DNA of 64,000 nt from Sanghuangporus weigelae (Eukaryota > Basidiomycota > Agaricomycetes > Hymenochaetales > Hymenochaetaceae), in assembly GCA_033182465.1 (NCBI GenBank), contig CP137318.1, positions 744,001-808,000 on the forward strand. The letters are read 5' to 3'. The notes below the pieces were generated by a model that saw only the letters and a program-made list of their open reading frames with translations, had not been told where the DNA came from and searched no databases. Below are positions 12,024 through 23,551 of this stretch, piece after piece (the stretch's first letter is position 1; every line of letters begins with the position of its first letter). The position numbers and the translations under genes are program-made.

Positions 12024-14700
12024 ATGGATGAATTTCTGTATCCCAACTTTCATCAAGAGGTTATCGATGCGATCGGACCTTCGGAAGGCCCTTCGCATTG
12101 GATAACTTCCTTTCAGTTTCGTGACAAAGGAAAGAGGAAGGATGATCTCGTTGCTCTCGGACTTGGGAAGGGAAGACGTCTTTCCGACATCTCTCTCTAT
12201 GAAAATCCGCAAAATCTCGACTTCGATGAAGGGTGAGTTGGTGTCTGACATCATTTTTTTAGATCAAAGCCACTACTTACCGATGGTTGAATATAGGATT
12301 GAGGACGATAGCGTCCTCACCAGGTGGAATAAACTTGCCCTTCATAAACTGAAGCAACCTTCCTCGTGCATTAGTGTCGATGTTACAGGAAATGGATTCA
12401 GTGATCGTACGTTCTTGAATCGTTATTCCTGTTAGGTGGCTCAGAACAGCTTCAGTCGTGGTAACATGCGAGTACGGAGAGACATTTGATATCATGGATC
12501 CTTATGGTGGCCGTATATGCTGGCTCGAGAATTTCGGAACGAACGAGGGTGACTGGTCGTGTCATGAAATCGGTCGATTTCCGGGTGTCAATTGTATCAA
12601 AGGTTGATATTCGATATTCTACTTAGATAACATTATTGACCAAGTTCTACTACAGATGGTCATTTCACGACGACATACTCGCTTCAACTCCTAGCTGTCG
12701 TGAAGTCCTCACGCGCGGACGCCTTCTCCCCTCTTATCATCTTCACTCGCCCGCCAGACATTTACAAGTCGAAGCACTGGCTTGTAGCCACAGCGTTTGA
12801 GAATGTTTTCTCTTCCATACAAGATTGCATTGTCATTCCTGGCACAGGTGGTGCTCTTGACAATGTCCTTATCTCAAGCAAACAGGGCCTTTCACTTGCA
12901 TGGTACCACGGACGATCTTGGCAATACAAACCTCTGAGCTGCGTTCATTTCCCTTCTGCAAGCATGCCAGGAAGACTATGCACCGGCAGAGTCGGCCGCG
13001 ACGCCGTTGCGTTCATTGTCTCGTCGGAGGTGAATATCCTGAGTTCGCATCTTCATTTTCGGCCGATTGAGATTTGTAACTTTCCAGGCTTTCGGAGGCA
13101 GTAAATTGTCAATATACATCAGGAACACATTCATTGGATCACGTTGCGACTTTCGCGACGTCGAGTGGAGACATACGCTCATAGATGACTTCGGCGCTGA
13201 ATATGGGGCATCCATTCTGGATATCCTCTGTGAGGACCTTGACGGTGATGGAGTGGACGAAATTATTGTCTCGTTATCAAGCCGAGGTCTCCTGAAACCG
13301 AATTTCCCATTGCTAATCGATCTGACTCCGTTCAACTAGGTCCAGATGCCGGGATTTACTACTTCGATATGCAAGAAGACGGCTTCATAAAGTACAAACT
13401 GCACAATGAGGCTGCAGTGAAGTTGACTTGCGGACATTTCACCCTTAGAAACAAATTGGTAAGCGTTTCACAAAGTGACTGATGGGCGTGATAAACGTCG
13501 GTGATTAGGACCTTGCTTTGGTGACTCGCGCCAAGCCCAGCAAGACTTTGGTGTTCTACCAATCATATGTTTCGTCACAAATCAAGCCTTCCATCGAGGA
13601 CTCTGAGCTTTTGTTTTATATCCCTCGCTCAGCGAGGTCAACTGGCGAGGTTGATGTCATTGACATAGCAGGATATACCATTTCTCTGATCGTTCTTCCT
13701 CCGAACGCTTCGTTTGACATTGCATCGGACGGAACTGAGGCTGTTAAGGTGTTGCATGGCTTACTCGGATGGGTTGACTCACAATCCGAGATCATCGAAC
13801 GTGCACGCGTCGCCTGTGCTCCTGGCTGCGTGGCGCCTATGCTCGTGGACTCTCCCGAGGGACACGTCCGCAGCGGGAATGACGGGGCCGTGTTTGTTCG
13901 CATGAGACCGTCCAGTTTGACTGATGCCGTTACCCTGAATGCACTGAATGTTTTGCCTTCTTATTTCCCTTGCGATGTTCGGGCTCATGAGTTTTCATGG
14001 CATGTTTTGGAACGGGATGGACGGGACGAGAATACAAACGATATATCATCGACAAATGACTGTATGGATTTTCCGCGTTTGATCGGGTTTCCCTATTTGC
14101 AATGACGGACTTGCGTTATTTTCTCTGTTTGCAGTATATCATCTCTCGGCCTTCCGAGTCCGCTTTCATAATGATGATCCTGTTAGGACGGAAGCGGAAG
14201 AAGTAGACACGGGTATCGCGTTCGTTCATTTCTGGGCTGCTAAACCAGGTAGTTCGACAGCCCTCCATAAGAACGGGTCTCCACCCTCGTCATTAGGCGA
14301 CATGCAGGACCTGGCACGAACCCATCCTCGGCAAGACAACACATGCAGCATCCGTGCGAGCTTATCCAATCCCAACGGCGAAGGTGGCCTCATATATTGC
14401 AACGACCCTCTTGGCTGGGGATTCACACCTCCGACTCCTCTTCAAATTTCACGAGCACGGAAATTGATTTTACCGGTCATGTACGAACATGGTCCCTTTT
14501 GGCGTACCTCGAAGGCAATAGGATCGGAAGAAGAGAGTACAGTGGAGGTCGAGTATCCGTGGCACTCATGGATTTCTGGTGGCGCCGGCCGGAAGCATCA
14601 GAGTCAGATGAAATGGGACATTTGGGCGGCTTTTGATTTCTCGGCTTTTGAAGTGACGCAGTCTCAAGAAAGTGATGGATGTACCTGTATTATCTGCTGA
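12024..14700 (+). CDS. Aldos-2-ulose dehydratase-like protein (beta-propeller plus cupin), lacking the C-terminal lectin domain
   Basis: Aldos-2-ulose dehydratase (AUDH) of white-rot fungi converts glucosone and 1,5-anhydrofructose to pyranone antibiotics such as cortalcerone and microthecin. Eight exons (12024-12232, 12297-12406, 12456-12602, 12656-13029, 13088-13286, 13340-13458, 13509-14076, 14135-14700) sum to 2292 nt, 763 residues. Matches to AUDH as I recall it run along the whole protein: YGGRICWLENFG, GHFTTTYSLQLLAVV, SEAFGGSKLSIY, the FG-GAP-like calcium loop DLDGDGVDEI, LPPNASFD, and near the end VMYEHGPFWRT and EYPWHSWISGGAG. The P. chrysosporium enzyme is about 900 residues with a lectin-like C-terminal domain; this model stops just after the second cupin. 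The HNHVE-type metal region of AUDH appears here as ALHKNGSP, so activity is uncertain. The intron 14077-14134 was chosen to keep the family frame. Confidence 0.8.
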
Positions 14701-14951
14701 CGCAATCTCGTGTACTTCTATATCATTCACCAAAGTAAATCAGAAGAAGGATGGATGGAACCTGTACTCTTCTATTTATTTACGACAAGTATGTTTTTAT
14801 AGGCCCGAAGTCGATATGTCAGACGTAACCGCCCTACGACCACTCGAAAACATCAGAGAACCATGTTCCAGTGCGACACCACAGATAATTAAATGAAGAA
14901 GACAAACTGGAATAAGAGAACACGTCGGTGCCAATGTCTGTAGATAAGTTT
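14701..14951. other. Convergent intergenic region
   Basis: Shared 3' flank of the aldos-2-ulose dehydratase gene (plus) and the first DUF6533-like gene (minus). Nothing else recognised. Confidence 0.5.
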
Positions 14952-16600
14952 CTATTCAGGAACGCCGTCGTCTCGCATACTGGAGGGTTGAGACGGGCTC
15001 GTTCCTATTTCAGTGTCAAAGGTACTAATGGCTCCTAGACGTTCATTGATTTTCAAAGTATCCAGTCTGCCAGGTTCCCCAGGTTCCGGACCATACACCG
15101 TCTTTCGAAGAATCAAGAGCAAACGTTGTGCCAGTATGGCGTGAGTGACGCTTTCAATGCTGCGTTGGGCCGTCAGCTACATTTTGAAGAGAAACTCGAA
15201 TGCGTCGCTACTGACCTCGCAAGCAGCGATGCGAGGCGGTGCTGATCGTTCAAAATCATAATCAGCCGATGAGTATGGAGTAGAGAACTAAGAGGATACG
15301 ATGCTTACTGGCAAGGCGGATATTACAATTACGTTCGCGACCGATAAGGCTGAGTTTTCATTACAGTATTAACATTGTTCATAACCGGAGGATGCTGGCT
15401 ACCCACCAAAAACGTAAACACAGAAAATCGTGCCTAATACGCTCAACATTTGAGCATGAAAGTGGAGAAGCAGTCGGTACCAACGCACCATTCCTGAATA
15501 AAGCTCTGTATAGAGTCGAACTCCCGAGATCCCTACCTGTACAGCAGCTTAGTAGGTGATTGGGGTGGCCCGAACACACACGTACGAAGCTGTGAGCCCT
15601 TTATCGCCAGTAATACTATGATACCTTGAAAAGGAGATCAGATTGTATACACACGATAGCAAAAGCATTAGATAGCAACCAGCTTCATAGACCATCAATA
15701 TAATCCAGACGGATCTAATCAGTAAGTTTCCTGAGGTAAGTAGGCAATCGGGAAGCCCGTGGGGTTGAGAAGTGACTAGGACATTTAATAAATAACGTCT
15801 TGTAAAGAAGAATACAGAGACGAGCCTCACATCCAAGAGCTGTCATAAAGAAACCCATAACGACGAACTCTGCAACTAGGTTGAGGATGGCCCAAATGCC
15901 GAGGATGACAGTAATAAGCCGGCTTCTTTCCCATATCGCCCATGTTCGAATAAGTAGGATAACTAGAGAACAATACCACGGTTAGAATGTGAACCAACAT
16001 CTCGTTCATCAAGTCATACGTTCTGCGGTCAAGAACCCGACGTTGATAAGCCCTGCAAGTTGTTTGGAATTATTAAAGAAAACGGATTACTGTAAGATAC
16101 TTACATATCGAGCTCTGGTACGACAGCTCACATGCCTTAGGCGATAAGTCTTTCGATGCATGGCCTGCAACAAACATCAGAGGTCATTATTACAAAGCTA
16201 AAAAAAAGACTCACGGATAACAGGGATCAAAAGGTCTATGAAAGGAAGGTAGCGGGTCAGAAGGAACAGGCCTTTCGTAACCGTCCACTGCCCCGGCCAG
16301 ATCAATGTGCGTTCGTCCTCGAATGTCAATATGTAATCGTAAACCTGAAAGAATACGTCAATCCAACGAGAATTAGCCTAGAAGGAACTTAACATACTAA
16401 TATAGTGAAGCTTGCAGCTTAAGGGCAGAGTCATGAACATGCGTTTATGGCGAGTAGCAAGGTTATGCTCTTACTATCCACGTACTGTAAACGCAGGTGT
16501 TAGAACAAAATAGACTCAAGACAACTAGACCTACAGCGGAAACGCGAAGGCCTTCCAGGGCAGTTATAAACTCGAGGATTTCCATAGCGAAGCTGGCCAT
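14952..16600 (-). CDS. DUF6533-like seven-helix membrane protein, tandem copy A
   Basis: A minus-strand multi-exon gene of the basidiomycete DUF6533 family (function unknown; plasma-membrane or endomembrane, receptor-like topology). The start is MASFAMEILEFITALEGLRVS at 16600 (an alternative Met lies 6 bp upstream at 16606). The signature exon near 16230-16350 reads VYDYILTFEDERTLIWPGQW followed by TKGLFLLTRYLPFIDLLIP. The helix before the loop reads SVWIILMVYEAG near 15690-15720. The last exon ends with THAILAQRLLLILRK and a polar tail, with a TAG stop at 14952-14954. Several short introns separate these blocks and I did not fix every border. It is a paralogue of the next gene: exon order, the TFEDERTL block and the IILMVYEAG helix are shared, and the two lie 1 kb apart in the same orientation. 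Confidence 0.7.
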
Positions 16601-17585
16601 GGCCATTTCAGAGATGAGTCGTGGTAAAGAAGCTTTGAGTTGAGGAAAAACTTCATCATCATCTATAAAAGCAATTTCCTGCTGCGCGACACAGGTCCGG
16701 TCTGAAATCCTTTCCGGTACGTCTGAACTGAGCGGAAACGACTTCATCCAGAACCAAAGGGAGGCACTTAGTATTACTTTCTTTGAAGACGGAGGAAGTA
16801 ATGAATGACAGCTTGCACCATCAGGCCTCATTAAGCGTGGAACAAGCATTGCTGAAGGTAATCTATGCCATTTCAAGATAAGAGCATCTGCTCTTTCCCA
16901 TCAGCATCGCCTCTTCTCGCGCTGAGAGTCCGCGTAGACTGCAAATCCGGACGGAGTTATTGATGGCCGCTCTGCGGACGTCATAAACTTCAAGAGGCTA
17001 TTGTAAAAGTTGCTGAAGGTCAAGAATATTTGACTCCACGAGTGACTAGTCCTGTGAGGAACTCGGCGCCGAGTTGCAATTCGTCTGCGCCCAGTCGAAT
17101 TGACATTGCTTCAGAGTATCGTTATTTCTGCAAAAGTAAACGACGGTGAGACTTTTCGTGCAATTGAGCGCCGATAGCTGACGTCTACGAACTTTCAGTG
17201 ATTTATTTCCCAACAATGTAGGGAAAGAATCGCCACATACTTCAATCAGATAATTTTCCGCGTGTCCTAGGCGTAGGCTTCTTCCAGCAGAAGCTTCGGT
17301 CACAGCCACAGCCAAGGGTAAGGTGTGTCTCCACGGTCGAGTACGAGGACCTAGATTGAATAGCAGAGCGCTGGTCTTTTTCCGTCACCAACTTACATAA
17401 GAATGAGGAATGAGTAACTTCTTATATTCTTCAATTATAAGTTGAAGGCATTCCGCTAAAGTGGCGTAAGCGGACATACGTTCTTCAAAGAATGTATTTT
17501 TCCAATAAGGCATACATAGATGTAGTGCAAGATTCAGAGTGTAAGTGCAGACCGATACATAAAAGGCGACTCAACGAGTCAACGA
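16601..17585. other. Spacer between the two DUF6533-like genes
   Basis: Promoter of copy A and 3' flank of copy B. One minus-strand frame (17046-17315, 89 codons, Cys-containing, from MAVAVTEASAG) is present, but it has no family match and no clear signal peptide. I see no other gene. Confidence 0.4.
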
Positions 17586-19218
17586 TCAGTTGAAGCTGAA
17601 GGATGATATAACGGTTCCAGTTCCAGTCTCGGTATCCGTGGTGTTGATGGCCCTCGGACTTTCGTCAAACTTTATGGTCTCTAGCTTCTCCGATTCATCA
17701 ACTTCCGGCTCGGAACCTGCCCTTCGGAGGGCGAATAGCAAGCGTTGCGTCAAAATGGAGTGCAAGACTCGCTCGATACTAAAGAATCGAAATAAGTAAG
17801 AGTCAAAGCTCTATCGTAGAAGTTGAGAACCTCGCAAGCATCGTGGACAGATCGCGCTACATCAGTGACGGGATGTTACTTGAGGTCAATTCGGGAAAAA
17901 AGGAGCTACTCACTGAAAGTCTTGACACCACAATAACATTTGCGACAGATAGAACTAGTTTGCAAGTAAGGTCGCGTCAGAGTGTCCAGGGTGCTCACTG
18001 ATATGTCAATACGCACCGAAGATATAGACATAGAAGATGGCACCTATAAAGTTGCTTTAGCATATAGAACAACAGTTTGCTGCTAGAAACTCACCATCTC
18101 TGAATACTGCCAGAAACAGCCCTGTCCTTCCCAGCTCCCGATCTACACGGCAGGTCAGCTGATGAATAAGGTTATAAGCACGTAAGACACGTACACAATT
18201 GAACTCCTTTCAATACCATCAACACCACGATACCTATGAGATGCATCTAAGCGTATCTCCTAGGCCCGATGCACATAAGAACTTACCGGCTTCGTACACC
18301 ATCAGTATTATCCAGACTCCCATAATCAGTGAATTTCCTGAGGTAACTAGGCAACCAGAAAGGCCTGTAGGTAAAGCCGAAACTGCAAGTAGAGCAATTT
18401 GAAGGTAAAATTTTGAGCGACCAATTCTTACTTACAACCAATAGATTTCATGAAAAGTCCCATGACGACGAAGTTCGCGACCAAAGCAAGGGCAGCCCAA
18501 AAAATAAGGACAAGACCGATCCATCGACCACGGTTCCAAATTGCCCATGTTCTAATGAGTAGAATACCTTAGGTATGATCAAAATCCGACGGGAACGAGG
18601 AAAAATACGAGATGCAATGCATACATTCTGCGGTCAAGAATCCAATGTCAATTAGCCCTGAATAGTCTACTATTAGCACACGTCCAACAGGACTAATAGA
18701 TACACTTGCATCCCGCGATTTGGTATGCGAGATTGCAAGCTGCTGGTGTCATGCCCTTCCTAAAGTGATCTGTGCATATACATCTATTAGTGTTTGAAAT
18801 TGCTTGACGGAAAGTCGAACTCACGCGACGCCGTTATTGATAAATCTATAAAGGGTAAATACCGCGTCATGAAGAATAGCCCCTTTGTAGGCGACCATCT
18901 CCTAGTCCACATAAGGGTACGTTCGTCCTCGAACGTGAGCAAATAATCATAAGCCTTAACCGCACCGATGTCAGCCAATAAATTAACACTTCCTCGCCTA
19001 CACACACCAATAAGGCGAAGCTTCCCGCTTGAAGGAATGGAACTCGGCTCAGTGACAAAAATGGGACATAATGCAAATTTCTTACTGTCTACATACTGCC
19101 ATAAAAAGGGTCAGGGTGGACAATGACGCCAGCAATGAACGGATAAACGTACGCTAGATAGACGAAGACCTTCCAAAGCACTCATAAGCTGGAGGACCTC
19201 CTTTGCGAAACTTGCCAT
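17586..19218 (-). CDS. DUF6533-like seven-helix membrane protein, tandem copy B
   Basis: Paralogue of the gene downstream of it on the same strand. The start is MASFAKEVLQLMSALEGLRLS at 19218. The DUF6533 signature block near 18840-18960 reads AYDYLLTFEDERTLMWTRRW and then a TRYLPFIDLSI helix start. A later exon ends VWIILMVYEAG (about 18285-18330). The last exon reads RVLHSILTQRLLFALRRAG, then an acidic tail and a TGA stop at 17586-17588. Function unknown; members are abundant in agaricomycetes and are often found in clusters. Internal splice borders were not all resolved. Between copies A and B the helices are better conserved than the tails, as expected for an old tandem duplication. Confidence 0.7.
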
Positions 19219-19867
19219 GTTGATGCCACAAATCGAACGCTGAGGTGCTGAAGCTCCGTCAGGGTCGATATTCCCTAAGTATGCCAGTATCGCTTCTTAA
19301 GTGACTTGTTTTAAGCTTAAGCTCCTATTTCTCAACTCCGCAGGGGAAGATTGCTACATTGGTAGCCGCCGACATAGAAGCAACCAAAGCGAGCAGAAGC
19401 AAGGTAGACGCTGGCCGGCTCCACATCTCCGCTTCACCGGAGAGATAGGCCACGAGGGACTCGGAGCCAATCTTCAGCTTTGAATAAAGAAGCGTTATTC
19501 TAGGTGCGCACCGATCCGCTTTAAGACCCAAGTTCGCGCGGCAGGGTCGCCTTTCGCCGTCTTCTTGAGCGTCTAGAGCCAACTGTCGCGATGCCGATAT
19601 GGCGATGTTCGCCGCCGCCAGATCTGTGCTATTGCAAATTTTCATAGAACTTGACGATCTTCGTGATCAGAAACGATGAATCCGATATGCTCGCATTGAT
19701 TGATCAGTTTGTAATACCTGCTGAGACTTTATCTGTTCTCTCCGATCAGTCAAAAAAAAAGCAGTTCAACGTCAATGCAATGTTTTAGGAAATTTTCTTT
19801 CATTTTGATGCTTGATAAGGAGCCACGGGATAACATCATAGAGGTCTAGCTAAGCTTACAATTACAT
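19219..19867. other. Intergenic region upstream of DUF6533 copy B
   Basis: Contains a short minus-strand frame beginning MWSRPASTLLLLALVASMSA (about 19330-19430), which resembles a signal peptide but stops after 33 codons with no obvious continuation. Otherwise promoter of copy B and 3' flank of the permease gene. Confidence 0.4.
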
Positions 19868-22009
19868 CTATAAGATTTTTATCAGTATCTGCACAGCCGA
19901 GCGGTGATAGAAAATACCGCGTACCAGCCACGACCAAAACCGTTCTATGATATTCCTTGGCGGAGGTTCGTCATAAGACGAATCCTCAGCCTCTTTCTGT
20001 CCCGTAACGAAGTCCATTTCTTCTGGGCGAACAGGGGACACTCTGCGGAACACGCGTGCCCCGAAATAGACAATTGGATACAGAACGAAGGGTAGGTAGC
20101 TAGTTACAAAAGTGGCTGTATCCCAGTTGTCTCTCAGGAATACGGCGTATCCTTGGAACTGATATTGAATGAAAGTCAAGCTTTGACAGAAATGCCAATG
20201 AATTAACTTACCAAGCAAATCGTTGGACAAGCGATGACAGCATACCAAGCGGCATAGGGATTCAGCTTATGGTGATAAGGTAGTCTGGATCGATCAATGC
20301 CTTGAGCGACTAAACCTTTGTGGAATCGAGTATAGGTCACAACGATGCTGAACCAATTCATCAGTCCCGCGACGGAGCACATATTCACAAACCACTGGAA
20401 AACCTTCCCGGAACCCGACGAAACAGACATATATGCCAAGAGAGAGAAGCATGCCGTGAACGCAATCGCCACAAGCGGAAGCCCTCCTCGAGTTGTAGAA
20501 CGAAATATCCTCGGAGCATTTCGCCCAAGAGCGAGGCCGTAGATCGCGCGTGAGGCGACATATAGATCGGACGATGCAGCAGACCATGCAGAAGTCATGA
20601 TGGCAGTATTGATAACTGACGGCAGTCCTCTAATTCCGGCGCTCTTGATGGCTATGACGAATGGAGAGCGGGCACCAGTAGATGTCGTCAACCCTAGATC
20701 CGGGTGGTTCGAAGGAACCAATAAGCCGACAACAAACGTTCCACCCAAATAGAACAAGAGTAATCTGACGTATACGCGGGAGATCGCCTTCGGAATATTT
20801 CTGCGAGGATTCTTCGCTTCTCCAGCAGCAATCTGGAGAACGAGGTCACGATAGTGAATACTTTGATATGATGGACAAAAAGGACTGACGCACGGCGATG
20901 ATCTCGGAACCGATGTAGGAAAATGCAGACTGCGACATGACCGCCCACCAGCCCAAGAAACGTCCCTTTGCACCAGGGATATCCATATATTGGACGAGTG
21001 GACCTGGATCACGCCAGTAGCGGAATCCGATTCGGTCGTGACTGGGTCCACCACCAAGGTCGAGCACGATTCCCAATATCTCATGAATCATGTCAATAAA
21101 CTGCATAGCGAGAGAAGACGTCCACGGGACATACAATAAGTCCAACAATAGTTATCACTTTTATTGATGCAAAAATAAATTCGCATTCGCCGTAGACACC
21201 TGTCAACGTGAAAACCTCGGTACAGAAGTCATCAGTCTAGGTAAACCCTACCCACCGACACCAAGTAAGTTGATAAACACTACGATGACTAAACCCATTG
21301 TGATCCACACTGCAGGACTCACGTCATCAGGCTGAGGTTCGTTCAGCTAACGGAATATCACTTACATCAATAAGCATACAACTCACCGATTTCCAAAACT
21401 GCATCAGAACTGCGAGAGCGCTTAGTTCGGCCGGGATACCTATCGTCCAGTTATACCAATAAAACCAGCCCAAAGTAAAAGATAGAGCAGGATCGACAAA
21501 GCGCTCGGCCAGTTTAATATGGCCTCCCGGGATAGGTAGAAGCGTGACCATCTCGCCAATAGAGATCTAAGTTCCCGGGATGAGGAGAGCTATACTCTTA
21601 GAGATTCGAGGACGTACCATGACACTGTAACATATCGTGCCAACAATAAAAAAGCCCAGAAAGAGCCCAAGAGGGCCACCGTTTGCAAGACTACTGGCTA
21701 TTCCGAGGAATAATCCGGTTCCGATGACACCTGCATTAAATTAATATCATCAGAAGTTACCTTGAGGCAAGCTAAACGTCTACAGACCTCCGATACTAAG
21801 GCAATGTCAGCACATGGAATTAATGGCAACCTCTGTCAAGTGGCACACCTAATTAAGGCAATATGCCTGTTCTTCAGACTCCTGCTGAGATGGTTCACCT
21901 CACCGTTGCTACTGTCTTCTTTCAGGTCGATCTCGGACGAGGTGTGCTTGCCAAACTGAGGTTGCAGTTGCTCGATATCCTTCTCAAATGGCGACTCGGA
22001 AGAGGTCAT
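19868..22009 (-). CDS. Amino-acid permease of the fungal YAT/AAT family
   Basis: A proton-coupled amino-acid importer of the plasma membrane (APC superfamily). The start is MTSSESPFEKDIEQ at 22009, giving a cytosolic N-tail followed by LSRSLKNRHIALIS, then GGVIGTGLFLGI, the helix-1 signature of the family. Later blocks are ISIGEMVTLLPIPGG, ERFVDPALSFTLGWFYWYNW, IPAELSALAVLMQFW, GRFLGWWAVMSQSAFSYIGSE, AGEAKNPRRNIPKAI, SAWSAASSDLYVASRAIYGL and AYMSVSSGSGKVFQWFVN. The last exon holds FQGYAVFLRDNWDTATFV, the final helices and a tail with YDEPPPRNIIERFWSWL, typical of fungal permeases. At least five short introns interrupt it. Substrate cannot be read from sequence. All expected regions are present, so it looks functional. 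Confidence 0.88.
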
Positions 22010-22808
22010 TCTGGAGGCTGCAGCGCGACAGAGTAATAAAAAAAATATCGAAGGTGTATGAGGATTCGGTACGACGCCAGTTTAAATATATCCGTCAGGA
22101 TGATCCCGTCCCGAATCGAAACGAAACTTCCATCAATCGGAGGTCTGTGACCGAGATTCGCAATTACACCGTTGGATGAGGAATAAATATAAACTCGGAT
22201 CATGGTCTGTCCCTCGTACCTTCGTCTCCATGACTGTGGCTAACAGATCATATGCCTGAAGAAGAGAGTGCTTGGCCGCACGACGCCCATGTATGATGAC
22301 TATTGAAGAGCGCATGCCAGCTAGAGAAGTCTAGGCCGAACCAGTCAATCGAATTTCTCAACGAGGCTTTTGAGATGTTTGTCGATCACGTTGCGCCATG
22401 ATGAACCATGATGTCGACAAAATTAAAAAGAAGTGGAACAAAATTTTGAAAAAAGTGCATGTGCAATTTTCGCTGGGCGAACCGCGGAGCTGACTCAATT
22501 GTTACGGATTGCCACCACCGTCTTGACCCGGATACCGACTTTTCAGGACAGGAATCAGTCATCCATCTGTAAATATAACAGGCGCGTACGAATCAGACAG
22601 GCCGGCTCAAAGAGATACATCTCATACCTTTACCTTAAATCAACATAGCGTCTCTTGTTTTTACAAAATGTCAGTAAAAATACACGAGATACCCTGGGAA
22701 CCTTATGGATACATAATGATGTGCCGGGTAGGTAAAAGGTAAAACATGCTAGCTTTTGGGAGCACTGGAGAACTGAGGAGGAAAGTGTATCAAGACAAAG
22801 AAATTAGA
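22010..22808. other. Intergenic region between the permease promoter and the PFD1 3' end
   Basis: About 0.8 kb with only short frames lacking any family character. It includes the permease promoter. Nothing else recognised. Confidence 0.5.
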
Positions 22809-23339
22809 TCAGTCTGGATCGGGACGTACAATATCTCTGAGCTGGGCCTGTGCCTCGTTGAACGTCTTCTCCAAATATTTAGCCTACAGTTGTTGATGAG
22901 ATCTTGAATCGAAAGGGTTGATCTTTATACACGCCTTCTTGTTCAAGTTGTTTAAATCATCCGTGAGGTCTTTTTCCTGCGTTTTCAAGTCTTTCTCCAT
23001 GATGGGATGGGGAGTAAGCATAAACCTAGACGACATTGCACCGATGAGAATTAGTGTCGTCGCAGCAGCGAGCAAAGGCTGACATCTTTCCAACGCCTTT
23101 GTACAAGTTGACATCTTTATCCAGCGAGTTGATCTCTTCAATAGTGAGTTGTAAGATTCTTCGTTCTCGTTCCTTAGCTGCGAGTGTAGCCCGAGTCGTG
23201 GTCAATGCACGTTGTGAATTGACTGCTGTTTGCTGAATTTGTTGCAAAATCTGCGATAAAGATATATCAGATCGTTTGATCTAGATCACGCGCAAAGAAA
23301 GCTCACTCTATGCAGTGTTTCGTCAGAAAGGGAGGCCAT
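22809..23339 (-). CDS. PFD1: Prefoldin subunit 1
   Basis: Prefoldin is a jellyfish-shaped hexamer that passes unfolded actin and tubulin to the CCT chaperonin; subunit 1 is a beta-class subunit. Exon 1 encodes MASLSDETLHR, followed after a short intron by ILQQIQQTAVNSQRALTTTR, a coiled coil, then the strand-turn region DKDVNLYKGVGKMF and a second coiled coil KDLKTQEKDLTDDLNNLNKKA with KYLEKTFNEAQAQLRD. The protein ends VRPDPD before a TGA at 22809-22811. Two hairpin helices around a short beta region match the family in order and length (about 120 residues). The last intron must start with GC (AAG|GCGTGT) to keep the coiled-coil frame; the nearby GT donor would give an unrelated tail. It shares a 212-bp promoter region with SNU114. 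Confidence 0.87.
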
Positions 23340-23551
23340 GGTGGTATGTCGAAGAGTGAAAGACGGTGACTAGGCCGAGGCTGAGAAGCGCGTTATTTGT
23401 GCATGTTGATTTGATCATCGAAATTTCGCGTCTTGCTCGGCGCGACCGCGACTCGCTCAGAGCCGTCATCTCTGCTTTTTCATTCTTCCTTCATTTCGGT
23501 TGTGGCATTGGCTTTTACCATCAGTTCGCACCTTTCACATCGCCTTGAAAA
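23340..23551. promoter_or_regulatory. Short bidirectional promoter of PFD1 and SNU114
   Basis: Only 212 bp separate the two divergent start codons, so the promoters must overlap. The SNU114 side is a pyrimidine-rich leader. No clear TATA box is seen, as usual for housekeeping genes. Confidence 0.5.

Noticed and set aside
11778-12254. 158-codon minus-strand frame
   Set aside because: It overlaps the first exon of the AUDH-like gene in antisense and shows no domain; the plus-strand frame matches AUDH.
16463-16876. 137-codon minus-strand frame overlapping the start of DUF6533 copy A
   Set aside because: Its C-terminal part is the true first exon (from MASFAMEIL). The upstream 90 codons have no signal or family character, and copy B starts at the equivalent Met.
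17046-17315. Possible small Cys-containing protein on the minus strand
   Set aside because: No clear signal peptide, no family resemblance and no intron logic; it could be a chance open frame.
19325-19645. Signal-peptide-like start MWSRPASTLLLLALVAS on the minus strand
   Set aside because: The frame stops after 33 codons and I found no following exon that continues a secreted protein.
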